Origin: Paracoccaceae bacterium
GTDB lineage: Bacteria; Pseudomonadota; Alphaproteobacteria; Rhodobacterales; Rhodobacteraceae
Direction: 5' to 3'
Assembly (NCBI GenBank): GCA_024742405.1
Contig: JANSYP010000003.1
Span: forward strand, 62,001-126,000
DNA length: 64,000 nt
Shown here: one piece after another, positions 55,601 through 63,606 of the stretch
Layout of the letters: each line of letters starts with the position of its first letter
Position numbering within the stretch: the first letter of the stretch is position 1
Notes under the pieces: generated by a model
What the model saw: only the letters and a program-made list of their open reading frames with translations
Told to the model about the DNA's origin: nothing
Database searches by the model: none
Made by a program: the position numbers and the translations under genes

Positions 55601-55956
55601 GCATCGTGGCGCCGACCGGGGCCGAGCCGGTCAGGATCGACGGCGCTCTCGCCGACCGGCAGACTGAGCCCGTCCGCCCCGGCTAGGAACGGGTGGTGGC
55701 AGCTCGCGCAGGCCGTGTCGAGATTCCCGCTGAGTGTTTTGCTGAAGAAAAGCTCGGCCCCGAGATCAATCAACGCCTGGGGTGCCGGTTTGGGCAGCAT
55801 GGCCTCATCAATCAAGAGATCACCGGCAAAGCGCGCCAAGACCGCGTCCAGTTCGGCATCTGACATGGCGACAGCGCCCTGCCTCGCAGCGCTGTCGCCA
55901 TGTGCGCCCGCTGTCAGCGCCAGCACCACCACGACACTGACAAACACACGGTGCAT
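52654..55956 (-). CDS. Fusion: MauG/CcpA di-heme peroxidase domain + FG-GAP/CRTAC1-like propeller + UnbV domain
   Basis: A 1100-residue secreted protein. Signal VFVSVVVVLALTAGAHG. Residues 31-470 match bacterial di-heme cytochrome c peroxidase/MauG, with hemes at CASCH (83-87) and CVHCH (314-318) and a RTPSLLNIAMTAPYGHTGAF segment around the distal ligand region. Residues ~545-985 contain repeated FG-GAP/VCBS Asp-rich calcium loops (DVNGDCLPD, DLDGDGTLD, DYDLDGDLD, DYDNDGDLD, DYDRDGDID). The last ~100 residues are an ASPIC/UnbV domain (FVSIRLAAPDANSRAVGAKV). These are usually separate proteins. Last gene of the PQQ/Mo oxidation operon; it may be an electron acceptor or protein-modifying peroxidase. 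Confidence 0.88.
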   Translation of the reverse strand: MHRVFVSVVVVLALTAGAHGDSAARQGAVAMSDAELDAVLARFAGDLLIDEAMLPKPAPQALIDLGAELFFSKTLSGNLDTACASCHHPFLAGADGLSLPVGESAVDPDRLGPGRRHDAQASKDRKADGAPNLPRHTPTIFNTGLLETTLFTDGRLFVLDGYPGGGAGPSQRTPDSIFAQADPNAGLDLLATQARFPVISPQEMAGFGALAGATNDAVRDALAARLKDYAETEAGAGWVPRFEAAFGMGVGPTATDAITFPNIQKALSAYQSSKLTVDAPWFDYVRGAADALNPEAKEGARLFFAAPGDGGAGCVHCHAPPLFTDEGFHNIAVPQFGRGIQADGADYGRRHVTQMEADRYRFRTPSLLNIAMTAPYGHTGAFLTLERMIAHHIDPAGSIAEFDFSFADNPQLAPFAARYAASPRLTEDALSALERAWETGTSALPRDLALGDRDVRALAAFLETLTDPCMEDRACLSRWLPKGAPPDAHRLEATFGAFDTDHGTQTPEAVPVDGRLARSGRVADSALTDVPATLSIQCATAPPSPGSGSAGFDEVGLDVGLSGRHALSWSLYSARHAQRVLFTGGIAVGDVNGDCLPDIYLPTGDTTPDKLYLNQPSGRFTDVSEAWGLTEREFSNGVTLVDLDGDGTLDAVVTNIVHPDLPSIAGREVGPEAAEHPTVYRNVGNERFELWPDAGFTAIGTSWSIAFGDYDLDGDLDGVSTHWRGAGIGGAPPNHLWRQDQTENGPVFVPADADSGLADFTGKSDFTFTSIFSDVDLDGAPDLLVAADFENSEVFANSGLGTFNRRTDRTVISDENGMGAAVADYDNDGDLDWFVTSVWDPDGVAEGNWGVSGNKLYRNDGGAFAEIAGAAGVTEGYWGWGACFADFKNDSWPDLFHATGFDLLPEMAPALGGPRVYHQLKRIMAEFEKTPSLLFMSNRDGTFTERAAELGVTDRDSGRAVVCFDYDRDGDIDILVSNHQGRPLLYRNNFRGHPESNFVSIRLAAPDANSRAVGAKVFVTANGVRQFQEMRAGGGFLASAPYELHFGVGDAAQIDRVEVQWPGRDRVQSIFEKVRANMFYTIERADTGPSSELARDRNPM

Positions 55957-55962
55957 GTCCGA

Positions 55963-56436
55963 TCAGTCCATCGTCCGCCGGGTGCAGATGTCGTTCGTCA
56001 CAAGCTCGCCGTTGGCAAAATGCAGCGTGACGTCGTCTGCTGTATGCGCGATGCGTTTTATCGGCGCGGGCCTTGCGGCAATCGGGACGCTCTGGCCTTC
56101 GCCCTCGCCGATATGGCGGCAATCGGGGCTGTAGAAGGCCTGATTGATGGCTGGCGTTTCGTTATTCTCAAACACTGTAAGAACCCCGGCATCGCACATT
56201 GCCATCGCCACCAGCTTCGATGAGCCCGAATAGACCAGCTCCTTGCGCTCCGGTTCGCCATGGATCCAGAACACCCGGCCATCGCCCATCCGAACGAAGA
56301 ACCCGCCTTCGCAGGACACGCCGGTGATCGGCTTTCGCGCCTCGGCGGGCCCGAGCGCGAGAACAGAAACCGCGGCAGCCACGGCGAGCAGGACCGAGAT
56401 CCGAGGCTTGGCCGCGTGTGTGATGTGTTTATGCAT
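55963..56436 (-). CDS. Small secreted cysteine-containing protein, unknown function
   Basis: A 157-residue protein with a Sec-type signal (ISVLLAVAAAVSVLALGPAEA) and a mature part with four well-spaced cysteines: GVSCEGG, AMCDAG, SPDCRHIG and NDICTRR. I take the ATG after AGGGAG rather than the TTG six bases upstream, which is too close to that site. No family is recognised. It is placed 6 bp before the peroxidase fusion gene and 11 bp after the Rieske gene, so it is a periplasmic partner of that system, perhaps stabilising or docking the electron carriers (inference). Confidence 0.72.
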   Translation of the reverse strand: MHKHITHAAKPRISVLLAVAAAVSVLALGPAEARKPITGVSCEGGFFVRMGDGRVFWIHGEPERKELVYSGSSKLVAMAMCDAGVLTVFENNETPAINQAFYSPDCRHIGEGEGQSVPIAARPAPIKRIAHTADDVTLHFANGELVTNDICTRRTMD

Positions 56437-56447
56437 GATCAAGCTCC

Positions 56448-57101
56448 CTAGATTTTCGTGCCGAAACCGACCGGGGTGGTGTAGTCCCGCGCGACCCTGA
56501 TGACCCCGTCTTCATCGAGCGCGAGTGGAAGCGCCGGCAGCGGACGGTAGGCCGGTCCGGCAACGAGCGTGCCCATGTTCCTGGGGTCGAACTGGCTTTG
56601 ATGACAGGGGCACATGTATGTGTCCGTCTTGCGATCCCAGGCTGTCACCGGGCAACCATCATGGGTGCACACGGCGGTGTAAGCGACCAGCCCGTCGGCC
56701 GAGATTGCCTGAGTCTGCTCCGACAGTTCCTCCATCGGAAAGCGCTGCAGCAGAATCTGGTTGCGGCGGTCGTTCTCGCGCACGATGCCAGTTTCAGGAT
56801 CCTTGGGCAGGACGAGGAGCTGCTTGCTGCTCATCTTAATGTCATCCAGCACCAGCGACGGACCCCGCCTGCTTTGCTGGAACCGGGTAAGCTGATCGCC
56901 GATCTGGGTGGTCATGTCCGCCGGTTCGGCGGCGGCACGGGCGGGTTTGCCGCTCAGCGCAGGCAAGACGCTCGCCAACGCGCCAAGCCCGACCGCCTTC
57001 AGGAGCGAACGGCGGCCTTCGGACGGGCGCGCTTCCGGCTGGGTTTTGTCCTGGCAACACGGACATGGTCCGCTTTGCGCATCTTCATTGACGTCGGTCA
57101 T
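56448..57101 (-). CDS. Tat-exported Rieske iron-sulfur protein
   Basis: A 217-residue protein. A twin-arginine signal (RRSLLKAVGLGALASVLPALSG, about 30-51) follows an unusual 29-residue leader containing CPCC at 13-16. The Rieske domain carries ligands C145/H147 and C164/H167 in CTHDGC and CPCHQSQFD, with C150 and C166 for the usual disulfide. It is not a bc1 subunit by context: it sits 80 bp after a PQQ dehydrogenase gene. Likely a periplasmic one-electron carrier for that enzyme or for the downstream di-heme protein. Confidence 0.88.
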   Translation of the reverse strand: MTDVNEDAQSGPCPCCQDKTQPEARPSEGRRSLLKAVGLGALASVLPALSGKPARAAAEPADMTTQIGDQLTRFQQSRRGPSLVLDDIKMSSKQLLVLPKDPETGIVRENDRRNQILLQRFPMEELSEQTQAISADGLVAYTAVCTHDGCPVTAWDRKTDTYMCPCHQSQFDPRNMGTLVAGPAYRPLPALPLALDEDGVIRVARDYTTPVGFGTKI

Positions 57102-57181
57102 AATGCTGATGATCTCTTGGGTCCGAGGGGCAGGCCGGGCACCCTTCGGGGTGCCCAGCCCGATTTGCGGGCGGGTTCGGT

Positions 57182-58987
57182 TCAGTCTTCGACTGCAAAG
57201 ACCCAAATTACACCGCCGACGGGCACGTCGGTGTTCCACTCGCCCGGCTCGAACTGCGCGCCGATCACACCATTGGTCCAGTCCGCATCGACGCCGTAGC
57301 CGGCCGTCACCGCGATGTATTGCTTGCCATCGACCGTATAGCTGACCGGCGGCGCGATCGAAGTGGAGTTCAGCGGGAAGGTCCACAGAACCTCACCGGT
57401 ATCGGCGTCGAGTGCCCGGATCTGACGATCATTGGTGCCCGCGTTGAAGACCAGCCCGCCGGCCGTGGTCAGCACCGAACCCCAGTTCATCGTGTTGCCG
57501 TACTCGCGCTTCCAGACCATCTCGCGGGTGTTGACATCCCACGCTTGGATCTCGCCGATGCTCTTGCCTTTCTCGCGGACCGTTACCTCCAGGTCGGGGA
57601 TGTCGATGCCCGCCCAGAACTGACCGGAGGCCGGATCGACGTCGTCCTGGAAGATGCCGATGAACGAGTTGCAGAGATTCTCGTTGACCGGAACGTAGAG
57701 CAGACCGGTATTCGGGTTGTAGGCATCGTAGGGATAGTTCTTGCCGCCCCAGAGGCTCGGGCAATAGCCGACGCGCTTGCCGGTGACCGGGGTATGCTCC
57801 GGGTCATAGGTGAAGCGACCGGTTTCGGGGTCCATGCTGGCGAAAGCGTTGTTGTAGACATAGGGCTTGCCGTCCATGAAGCCGATCTCGCCGTCCTCAT
57901 GGCGCTCCAGCCAGAACATGTAGCCGTTGCGCTGCGGGGTTAGCAGGCCCGGCTTGGTTTCGCCGTCATCCTCGAGATCGATGAGCATCGGGGCATTCAT
58001 GCCCGCCCAATCCCACGAGTCGTTCCAGTGGTACTGGTGATGGCCGACGATTTCGCCATCTTCGGGATCCATGGCCACGACCGACGCGACATAGAGGTTG
58101 TCGCCGGGCCGCTGGTCGCCGAGCCAAGGGGAGCCGTTGCCCACACCCCAATAGACGACCTCGTTTTCCGCGTCGTAATTGCCGGGCATCCACATGCTGC
58201 CACCGCCGTATTTCCACGCATCCGGGCGAGGCCCCTCAGCCAGCCAGGTCTCGTGACCGGGCTCTCCGGGTCCGGGAATGGAATAGGTCCGCCATGCTTG
58301 CTCGCAGGTTTCCGCGTCGGTCGCCTGCATGAAGCCGCGGACACCGAATTCGCCACCCGATGGGCCGACAAGGATGTTGCCCTCGACCGGCATCGGCGCG
58401 GATGTGATGTAGGCGCCGATGCTCCAGTCGCCGATCTCGGCCTGACAAAGCCGCTCACCCGTCCGCGCATCAAGCGCGTTCAGCGTCCCGTCGAGGCCTG
58501 CCGCGAAGACACGATCACCCCAGAGCGCCACACCGCGGGAGGTGTTGTGCATGACGGCAAGATCGGGCGGATTGTCATGCTCATAGCGCCAGAAAAGCTG
58601 TCCGGTCGCGGCATCAAGCGCGAGCACATGGTTGTAGGGGGTCGCGACGAACATGACGCCGTCATTGACGATCGCCGGCGCCTGGTGACCTGAGTCCAGA
58701 TTGGTCGAATAGAGCCAGACCGGTTTCAGGTTCTTGACGTTGTCCTTGTTGATCTGGTCGAGCTCGCTGTACATCCAGCCTTCGTAATTGCCCTTGGGCA
58801 GCAGCCAGTCGCTCGGGTCGGCTTCGACCAGCCGTTCCTTCGTCACGGTCGAGTAATTCTCTATGGGTTTCACAAGCTTGGTGAGGTCCTGCGCGCTGAT
58901 CGGCTGTGCGGCAACGGCGAGCGCGAGGACCGAGATGGTGCCGGCAAATCCCGCCCTCCGGGGTTTCGTAGTCTCTGGGGTTTTCAT
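57182..58987 (-). CDS. PQQ-dependent alcohol dehydrogenase, Ca2+-type
   Basis: A 601-residue quinoprotein with a Sec signal (GTISVLALAVAAQPISA), eight-bladed propeller tryptophan repeats (VWLYSTNLDSGHQAPAI; ALDAATGQLFWRYE), GPSGGEFGVRGF as the metal/PQQ loop, and catalytic Asp326 in SWDWAGMN. Residue 328 is Ala, where lanthanide-dependent XoxF/PedH enzymes have Asp, so calcium is predicted. No C-terminal cytochrome domain. Start ATG follows GGGAGG. No dedicated cytochrome c gene is adjacent; the Rieske or di-heme protein may take electrons. Substrate alcohol unknown. Confidence 0.9.
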   Translation of the reverse strand: MKTPETTKPRRAGFAGTISVLALAVAAQPISAQDLTKLVKPIENYSTVTKERLVEADPSDWLLPKGNYEGWMYSELDQINKDNVKNLKPVWLYSTNLDSGHQAPAIVNDGVMFVATPYNHVLALDAATGQLFWRYEHDNPPDLAVMHNTSRGVALWGDRVFAAGLDGTLNALDARTGERLCQAEIGDWSIGAYITSAPMPVEGNILVGPSGGEFGVRGFMQATDAETCEQAWRTYSIPGPGEPGHETWLAEGPRPDAWKYGGGSMWMPGNYDAENEVVYWGVGNGSPWLGDQRPGDNLYVASVVAMDPEDGEIVGHHQYHWNDSWDWAGMNAPMLIDLEDDGETKPGLLTPQRNGYMFWLERHEDGEIGFMDGKPYVYNNAFASMDPETGRFTYDPEHTPVTGKRVGYCPSLWGGKNYPYDAYNPNTGLLYVPVNENLCNSFIGIFQDDVDPASGQFWAGIDIPDLEVTVREKGKSIGEIQAWDVNTREMVWKREYGNTMNWGSVLTTAGGLVFNAGTNDRQIRALDADTGEVLWTFPLNSTSIAPPVSYTVDGKQYIAVTAGYGVDADWTNGVIGAQFEPGEWNTDVPVGGVIWVFAVED

Positions 58988-59092
58988 GCGTTTCCTCCCT
59001 TACATTCGATTTCAGTTTCGCGACGGCAGGCAAAGCGGGGTCTTCAGGCCGCGAACGCGGCCTGGCACTGCCTGCAACAAAACGGCGACTTT

Positions 59093-61471
59093 CTAAGAGA
59101 CGGTGGTTCCAATCGGCAGGTCGCGCAGCCGCTGACCCGTCGCGTTGAAGACCGCGTTCGCGATGGCCGGTGCAATCGGCGGCACGCCGGGCTCCCCCAC
59201 ACCGGCTGCGTGCACCGAGAACGGATGCTCGACAATGTGCGTGTGCACGACCTTCGGGAAATTGGTCGCCCGCACGATGTCGTAGTCATAGAAATTCGAC
59301 TGCTGCGCCGCGCCGTTCTGGAAGGTGATGGCGCTGTTCAGCGCGAGCGTCATGCCCATGACCGCGGCCCCCTCCATCTGGCTGCGGATACGTTCCGGGT
59401 TGGCGACAAATCCGCAATCCACCGCAATATGCATCTCGGGTACGGTGATGAGGCCGTCGACGATGTCCACCCGGGCCGCCACGGCGACATAGGTCACGAA
59501 GGCCCGGTGCGCCGCGATGCCGAGGCCGGAGCCCGCTGGCAGGTCCGCCCCCCACCCGGCCTTCTCCGCGGCGAGTTCCGTGACGTTCTTCAGCCGCGCG
59601 GTCGTTATGGGGTATTCCTGGTAGACCTCGCCGTAGTTCCAGTAATCGTCGGGGAAGCCCTGGTTCGGTGGATCGAGTTCGCGGTCCGACCCGATCAGCT
59701 CGATCAGCAAATCCTTCTGGTCGCGGCCCAACTCGTCGGCCAGCTCAGCCACGAAGGACTGGATCGCCCAGGCCCGCGGCACGTTCGACACCGCGCGGTA
59801 CCAGCCGATTCTGGTATGCGCCATGGCCTTGCCGTTCTCGATCGACATGTTCGGGATCTCGAAGGGCACGTCCACATGACCCATTCCGCTCTCGATAAAG
59901 AACTGGTGGCCTGAGTCCTCTGCGAAGGTCGACAGGATCGACGGCGCGACGGAGTTGTGCCGCCACCCGGTCACGGCGTCCTGATCATCGAGCGCCACCT
60001 CGATCCGTTCCACGGACGTGGTGTGAAAGAACGAATGGTGGATATCGTCCTCGCGGGTCCATTGGACGCGGACCGGCGCACCGACATCTCGGCTGAGCAG
60101 GGCCGCTTCGATGGCAAAGTCGCACTTCGACTTCCGCCCGAAGCCTCCGCCGAGCAGCGTGACATGGACGGTCACGTCCTCGATGGGCAACTCAAGCGCA
60201 GCGGCAATGTCCTGGCGGGTACCAAAGGGGGATTGCACAGGCGCCCAGATCTCCGCCTTGCCGTCCTTGACGTCCGCGATGGCCACAGGCGGCTCCATCG
60301 GCGCGTGCGCCATATGGGCCTGGGAGTACTCTCTGCCGAAGACCTTGGCCGCCTCGGCAAATGCCGCCTCGGGATCGCCCTCCTTGCGCAACACCTTTCC
60401 GGGCGCGTTCGCGGTCTCGCGCATCTCGGCGGTGAACTCTTCGGTGTTGTAGTTCGAGTGCGGACCCTCGCCCCATTCGATCTCCAGCGCGTCACGGCCG
60501 CGGATCGCCGCATCCGTATGGGCCGCGATCACCGCAACGCCTCCCAGAGGCGCAAACTTCGCCGGCATCACCGTGATCGGCAGTTCCGCGATGTCCTCCA
60601 CACCAGCAATGCTTCGGGCCGCGGTTGCATCATAGCTGACGAGCGGAGCGCCCACCGCCGGCGGGCGGGCGATCACCGCGACTTTCATGCCCGGCAGATC
60701 GACATCGGCACCATAGATCGCCTTTCCCGTGGTGATGTCATGCTGATCGTAGGGCTCGATCTCGCCCTTGCCGACATAGCGAAACTCCGACTCGTCCTTG
60801 AAGTTGAGCTGCTCGAATTCGGGAACGGGCACAAGCATCGCGATCTCGGCAAGTTCACCGAACCCGACCGCCTCGCCGGTCGCATCGTTGGTAACCTCAT
60901 GCACACCAACCGTGACACCCTGCACTTCGAACTGGTCGTCGCTGGCCCCGAAAGCCTCCGCAACGGCCTCAATCGGCTGATCGATGATCCCGAAATGCTG
61001 CATCGCTGCGATGGCGAGCATGAAGCGGACCGACGCCCCCATCTGACGCATCGACTGGATATGGTGGCGCATGGAGCGCGAGCCGTCGGTGTCCTGATTG
61101 CCATATTTCGGCTCGTCGCCTTCGGCCTGGATGATCTTCACACGATCCCAGTCCGCGCCCATCTCATCGGCGAGCACCATAGGCAGCGATGTACGCACGC
61201 CGGTGCCCATCTCGGAACGATGGGCGACGATGGTCACGGTGCCATCACTGTCGATGGAAACGAAGACTGTGGGGTCGTAGACGAGCCCGTGCGGCATCTG
61301 GCTGCCGCCGACCTCGTATTTCGCAAAGCCAAGGGCATCCTTCGGAAAGGCTGCAACGGCAAAGCCTGCAGCGGCGGTGCCGAGGAACGTCCTGCGAGAG
61401 ACATTCCGAACAACAATCGCCTTGCGGGGGGCGACTTTGCCGGCAGCCGCCTGCTCAAGATAATGCAACAT
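59093..61471 (-). CDS. Molybdenum-binding large subunit, isoquinoline 1-oxidoreductase/aldehyde dehydrogenase type
   Basis: A 792-residue xanthine-oxidase-family large subunit with a Tat signal (SRRTFLGTAAAGFAVAAFP, RR at 26-27), so it is periplasmic or membrane-side. Mo-cofactor regions include FVSIDSDGTVTIVAHRSEMG, LLGGGFGRKSKCDFAIEAALLS, RIGWYRAVSNVPRAWAIQSF and the near-C-terminal VGEPGVPPIAPAIANAVF with the catalytic Glu. It resembles IorB and AldH-type dehydrogenases that oxidise N-heterocycles or aldehydes. Located upstream of a PQQ alcohol dehydrogenase, it could finish alcohol-aldehyde-acid oxidation. Confidence 0.9.
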   Translation of the reverse strand: MLHYLEQAAAGKVAPRKAIVVRNVSRRTFLGTAAAGFAVAAFPKDALGFAKYEVGGSQMPHGLVYDPTVFVSIDSDGTVTIVAHRSEMGTGVRTSLPMVLADEMGADWDRVKIIQAEGDEPKYGNQDTDGSRSMRHHIQSMRQMGASVRFMLAIAAMQHFGIIDQPIEAVAEAFGASDDQFEVQGVTVGVHEVTNDATGEAVGFGELAEIAMLVPVPEFEQLNFKDESEFRYVGKGEIEPYDQHDITTGKAIYGADVDLPGMKVAVIARPPAVGAPLVSYDATAARSIAGVEDIAELPITVMPAKFAPLGGVAVIAAHTDAAIRGRDALEIEWGEGPHSNYNTEEFTAEMRETANAPGKVLRKEGDPEAAFAEAAKVFGREYSQAHMAHAPMEPPVAIADVKDGKAEIWAPVQSPFGTRQDIAAALELPIEDVTVHVTLLGGGFGRKSKCDFAIEAALLSRDVGAPVRVQWTREDDIHHSFFHTTSVERIEVALDDQDAVTGWRHNSVAPSILSTFAEDSGHQFFIESGMGHVDVPFEIPNMSIENGKAMAHTRIGWYRAVSNVPRAWAIQSFVAELADELGRDQKDLLIELIGSDRELDPPNQGFPDDYWNYGEVYQEYPITTARLKNVTELAAEKAGWGADLPAGSGLGIAAHRAFVTYVAVAARVDIVDGLITVPEMHIAVDCGFVANPERIRSQMEGAAVMGMTLALNSAITFQNGAAQQSNFYDYDIVRATNFPKVVHTHIVEHPFSVHAAGVGEPGVPPIAPAIANAVFNATGQRLRDLPIGTTVS

Positions 61472-61474
61472 GAT

Positions 61475-61927
61475 CTAGCTCCCCGTCGCTGCGGTGCGCA
61501 CGGCTGCAACGATGCGCTGGTAGCAGCCGCAACGGCACAGATTGCCCGACATGCCGTCGAGAATTTCCTGGTCCGAGATGTCCGGCTTGTCTTCGATCAG
61601 GCTTGCTGCCGTCATGATTTGTCCAGCTTGACAGAAACCGCATTGCGGCACGTTGAGCTCGCGCCAGGCGACCTGAACGGGGTGATTGCCATCGTCCGAA
61701 AGCCCTTCGATCGTGGTGATCTCCGTGCCTTCCACCTGGGATACCGTAAGCATGCAAGAGACCTGGGCGACGCCATCGACATGAATGGTGCAGGCGCCGC
61801 AGAGACCAACGCCGCAGCCGTATTTCGTGCCCTTCAGTCCGGCGAGGTCCCGAAGCGCCCACAGCAATGTCGTGTCGCCGGGCACATCAATGGTTCGGCT
61901 CTCACCGTTGATGGTCAGTTGTGCCAT
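61475..61927 (-). CDS. 2Fe-2S small subunit of the molybdenum dehydrogenase
   Basis: A 150-residue protein with two 2Fe-2S domains: plant ferredoxin-type KYGCGVGLCGACTIHV (residues ~36-51) and the helical domain VPQCGFCQAGQIM plus SGNLCRCGCYQRIV. It is the IorA-type partner of the Mo subunit, with no FAD-binding subunit present, so electrons must leave to an external carrier. The ATG follows AGAGGAGG. Overlap/spacing of 3 bp to the large subunit makes this the head of a five-to-six-gene minus operon. Confidence 0.92.
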   Translation of the reverse strand: MAQLTINGESRTIDVPGDTTLLWALRDLAGLKGTKYGCGVGLCGACTIHVDGVAQVSCMLTVSQVEGTEITTIEGLSDDGNHPVQVAWRELNVPQCGFCQAGQIMTAASLIEDKPDISDQEILDGMSGNLCRCGCYQRIVAAVRTAATGS

Positions 61928-62200
61928 TCATTCCTCCTCTGATCTCGCCGCTGAGGTCTTGCGCCCCGTCGCCGAGTTGTCTTCCTCGCCTCTCGGCGCA
62001 AAATGCCATGCCCTTGGGTGACCGCACCGAGATTTCCCACGCCGCCATCCCCAAGAGGAGTGCCACACCCGTAGGCGGCCAGGTTCGCATGGCGAGAGTC
62101 ATCGCAACGACTCCCGTACCGCGATCTTTCCGCGCCGGAATAGCTTGATTTTAAACCCCTCTTCCTAGGGGCAACCTGTGGATTAGAAAACTTGAGCAAC

Positions 62201-62221
62201 CTTTGAACTCTGAATTCAAAG
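62201..62221. promoter_or_regulatory. Inverted repeat CTTTGAA/TTCAAAG
   Basis: Seven-bp perfect arms separated by CTCTGAA, in the AT-rich core of the divergent region about 275 bp upstream of the 2Fe-2S subunit gene. Possible binding site for a dimeric regulator; no assignment. Confidence 0.35.
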
Positions 62222-62278
62222 CTTGCACGAGAGCCACGCTGCGTCAAGCGCGTGGAGGCGAAAACCCGGATTCTGACG

Positions 62279-62301
62279 AATGATAGCCTAAGGCTATCAT
62301 T
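62279..62301. promoter_or_regulatory. Perfect 23-bp palindrome, candidate GntR operator
   Basis: AATGATAGCCT, a central A, then the exact complement AGGCTATCATT, followed by an AT-rich stretch ATTATAGTCT. GntR/FadR-type regulators bind short palindromes in intergenic regions between themselves and divergent targets (family knowledge). It is about 400 bp from the regulator start and 350 bp from the oxidation operon. No other perfect palindrome of this length was noticed in the window. Confidence 0.45.
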
Positions 62302-62696
62302 ATTATAGTCTGTTTTTCAGTATTTTATGCCTGTAAAGTTGGTCGAGCGCAGGATTCGCGCATAAGAGGAAATCAAGTGGATTGCACCTCCTTGAGGCGA
62401 TAAGATGCCCATTGAATTCAAAGTGATCGCGCGACGCGCGCTGCATTCTGCGGGAAAGCTGGAGTACCGACCGAGGCGTTGCGAAAGCCGGTTTCGCGAT
62501 ACTCCGATGATGCCGGCTACAGCAGGTTGGTACAGCTCACCTGTAACGAAAAGCGGGCCGCGCGGGACCACTGCGACCGCCGGGATCGCACACACCCGGC
62601 CAAGCGTTGCAGTTTCTGAGAGGTCGACAGAAGCGCCGCGGCAGCCTAAGTCCAAGGAGCGGATTCGGAGCCGCAAGTTGTTGCGATAGTACCCAT

Positions 62697-63377
62697 ATGA
62701 TGAACATTCCAACCCCACAGACACGCTTCGAAGCCGCCTATGGCGCCCTACGCGACAGTATCGTGGATGGCACTCTCGCACCTGGCACGCATATCATTCA
62801 GGAAGAGATCGCAGCACGCATCGGAGTTTCAAGACAACCGATCCAGCAGGCGCTCGCACTTCTCAAAAGCCAAGGGCTTCTTGTCGAGTCCGGCGCACGG
62901 GGGCTCTATGTTGCGGAGTTGAACCCTTCAGAGACACGGGCCCGCTTCCAGGTGCGGGCCGCACTTGAACAAGTCGCGGTGCGTGAAGCGAGCCTCAGAG
63001 CGGTTACCGACCCAGACCTTGCCGAGGCGATACGGTCGGAAGGCGAAGCCATCCTCGCGAAGGGCGAACGTCTCGTCGCAACGGAACAGTTCAAGGAGGC
63101 TGTCACGGAGGACATCGCCTTTCATTCGTTCCTGTGCCGCGTATCAGGGAACCACCTGCTGCAGCCCACGCTGGAGGTTCACTGGCTCTATATCCGGAGG
63201 GTCATGATAGCAGTCGTGCTCTTCGCGGACCGGGGACCGCTCGTCTGGAAAGAACACCGCGGTGTCCTCGACGCGGTCTGTGGTGGTCGGGCAGAGGAGG
63301 CCGCGGCACGCATCGCCACCCATATCTACGGCTCCGGGGGAGCGTTGGCCACCGCCCTGGAGCGGATGAGCCGCTGA
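62697..63377 (+). CDS. GntR-family regulator (FCD/FadR-like)
   Basis: A 226-residue regulator. The N-terminal winged HTH is AAYGALRDSIVDGTLAPGTHI, then ARIGVSRQPIQQALALLKSQG. The all-helical C-terminal FCD ligand domain contains RFQVRAALEQVAVREA, DIAFHSFLCRVSGNHLL and a late histidine cluster (EHRGVLDAVCGG, ATHIYGSGG). FCD domains usually bind small organic acids through a metal. Two consecutive ATG codons open it. Its place divergent from the PQQ/Mo oxidation operon suggests control of that operon by an acid or alcohol product (inference). Confidence 0.88.
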   Translation: MMNIPTPQTRFEAAYGALRDSIVDGTLAPGTHIIQEEIAARIGVSRQPIQQALALLKSQGLLVESGARGLYVAELNPSETRARFQVRAALEQVAVREASLRAVTDPDLAEAIRSEGEAILAKGERLVATEQFKEAVTEDIAFHSFLCRVSGNHLLQPTLEVHWLYIRRVMIAVVLFADRGPLVWKEHRGVLDAVCGGRAEEAAARIATHIYGSGGALATALERMSR

Positions 63378-63606
63378 ACCGCGGCCGCCCAAGGCAGAGT
63401 CAACATCCTGCCGGCAAAGCCAGCCCTCAGCCGTAGCCCCCTACGAGGGTGACAGTCTCTCCGACATTGCCTGGACAGACACCGCCTGAGCTACAGCCTC
63501 GATATGACGCGCAAAATTCCTGTTGCGCCACCCGCGACGCGCTCGGCAACAGCGTCCCATCGCAACTTGCCGGCCGGTTGGGCCGCCCTCTGTCCGGCGC
63601 GCAGAC
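63378..63606. other. Short intergenic gap between convergent genes
   Basis: About 230 bases between the GntR gene and the end of the minus-strand SGNH gene. No gene is seen. A GC-rich patch CCCTC...GAGGG near 63425-63450 could be part of a shared terminator; this is weak. Confidence 0.3.

Larger units (their letters stand above)
61928..62696. other. Divergent control region between the oxidation operon and the GntR gene
   Basis: About 770 bases with no supportable gene and a low-GC core (62150-62340) in an otherwise GC-rich window. It separates two divergent genes, so promoters in both directions are expected. It contains two clear inverted repeats (listed separately) plus a short CCCCT/AGGGG hairpin near 62155-62170. 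The rest shows nothing I can name. Confidence 0.5.

Noticed and set aside
57182-58987. A lanthanide-dependent XoxF/PedH-type alcohol dehydrogenase
   Set aside because: The extra Asp that coordinates lanthanides is Ala328 (WDWAG), so a Ca2+ enzyme is predicted.
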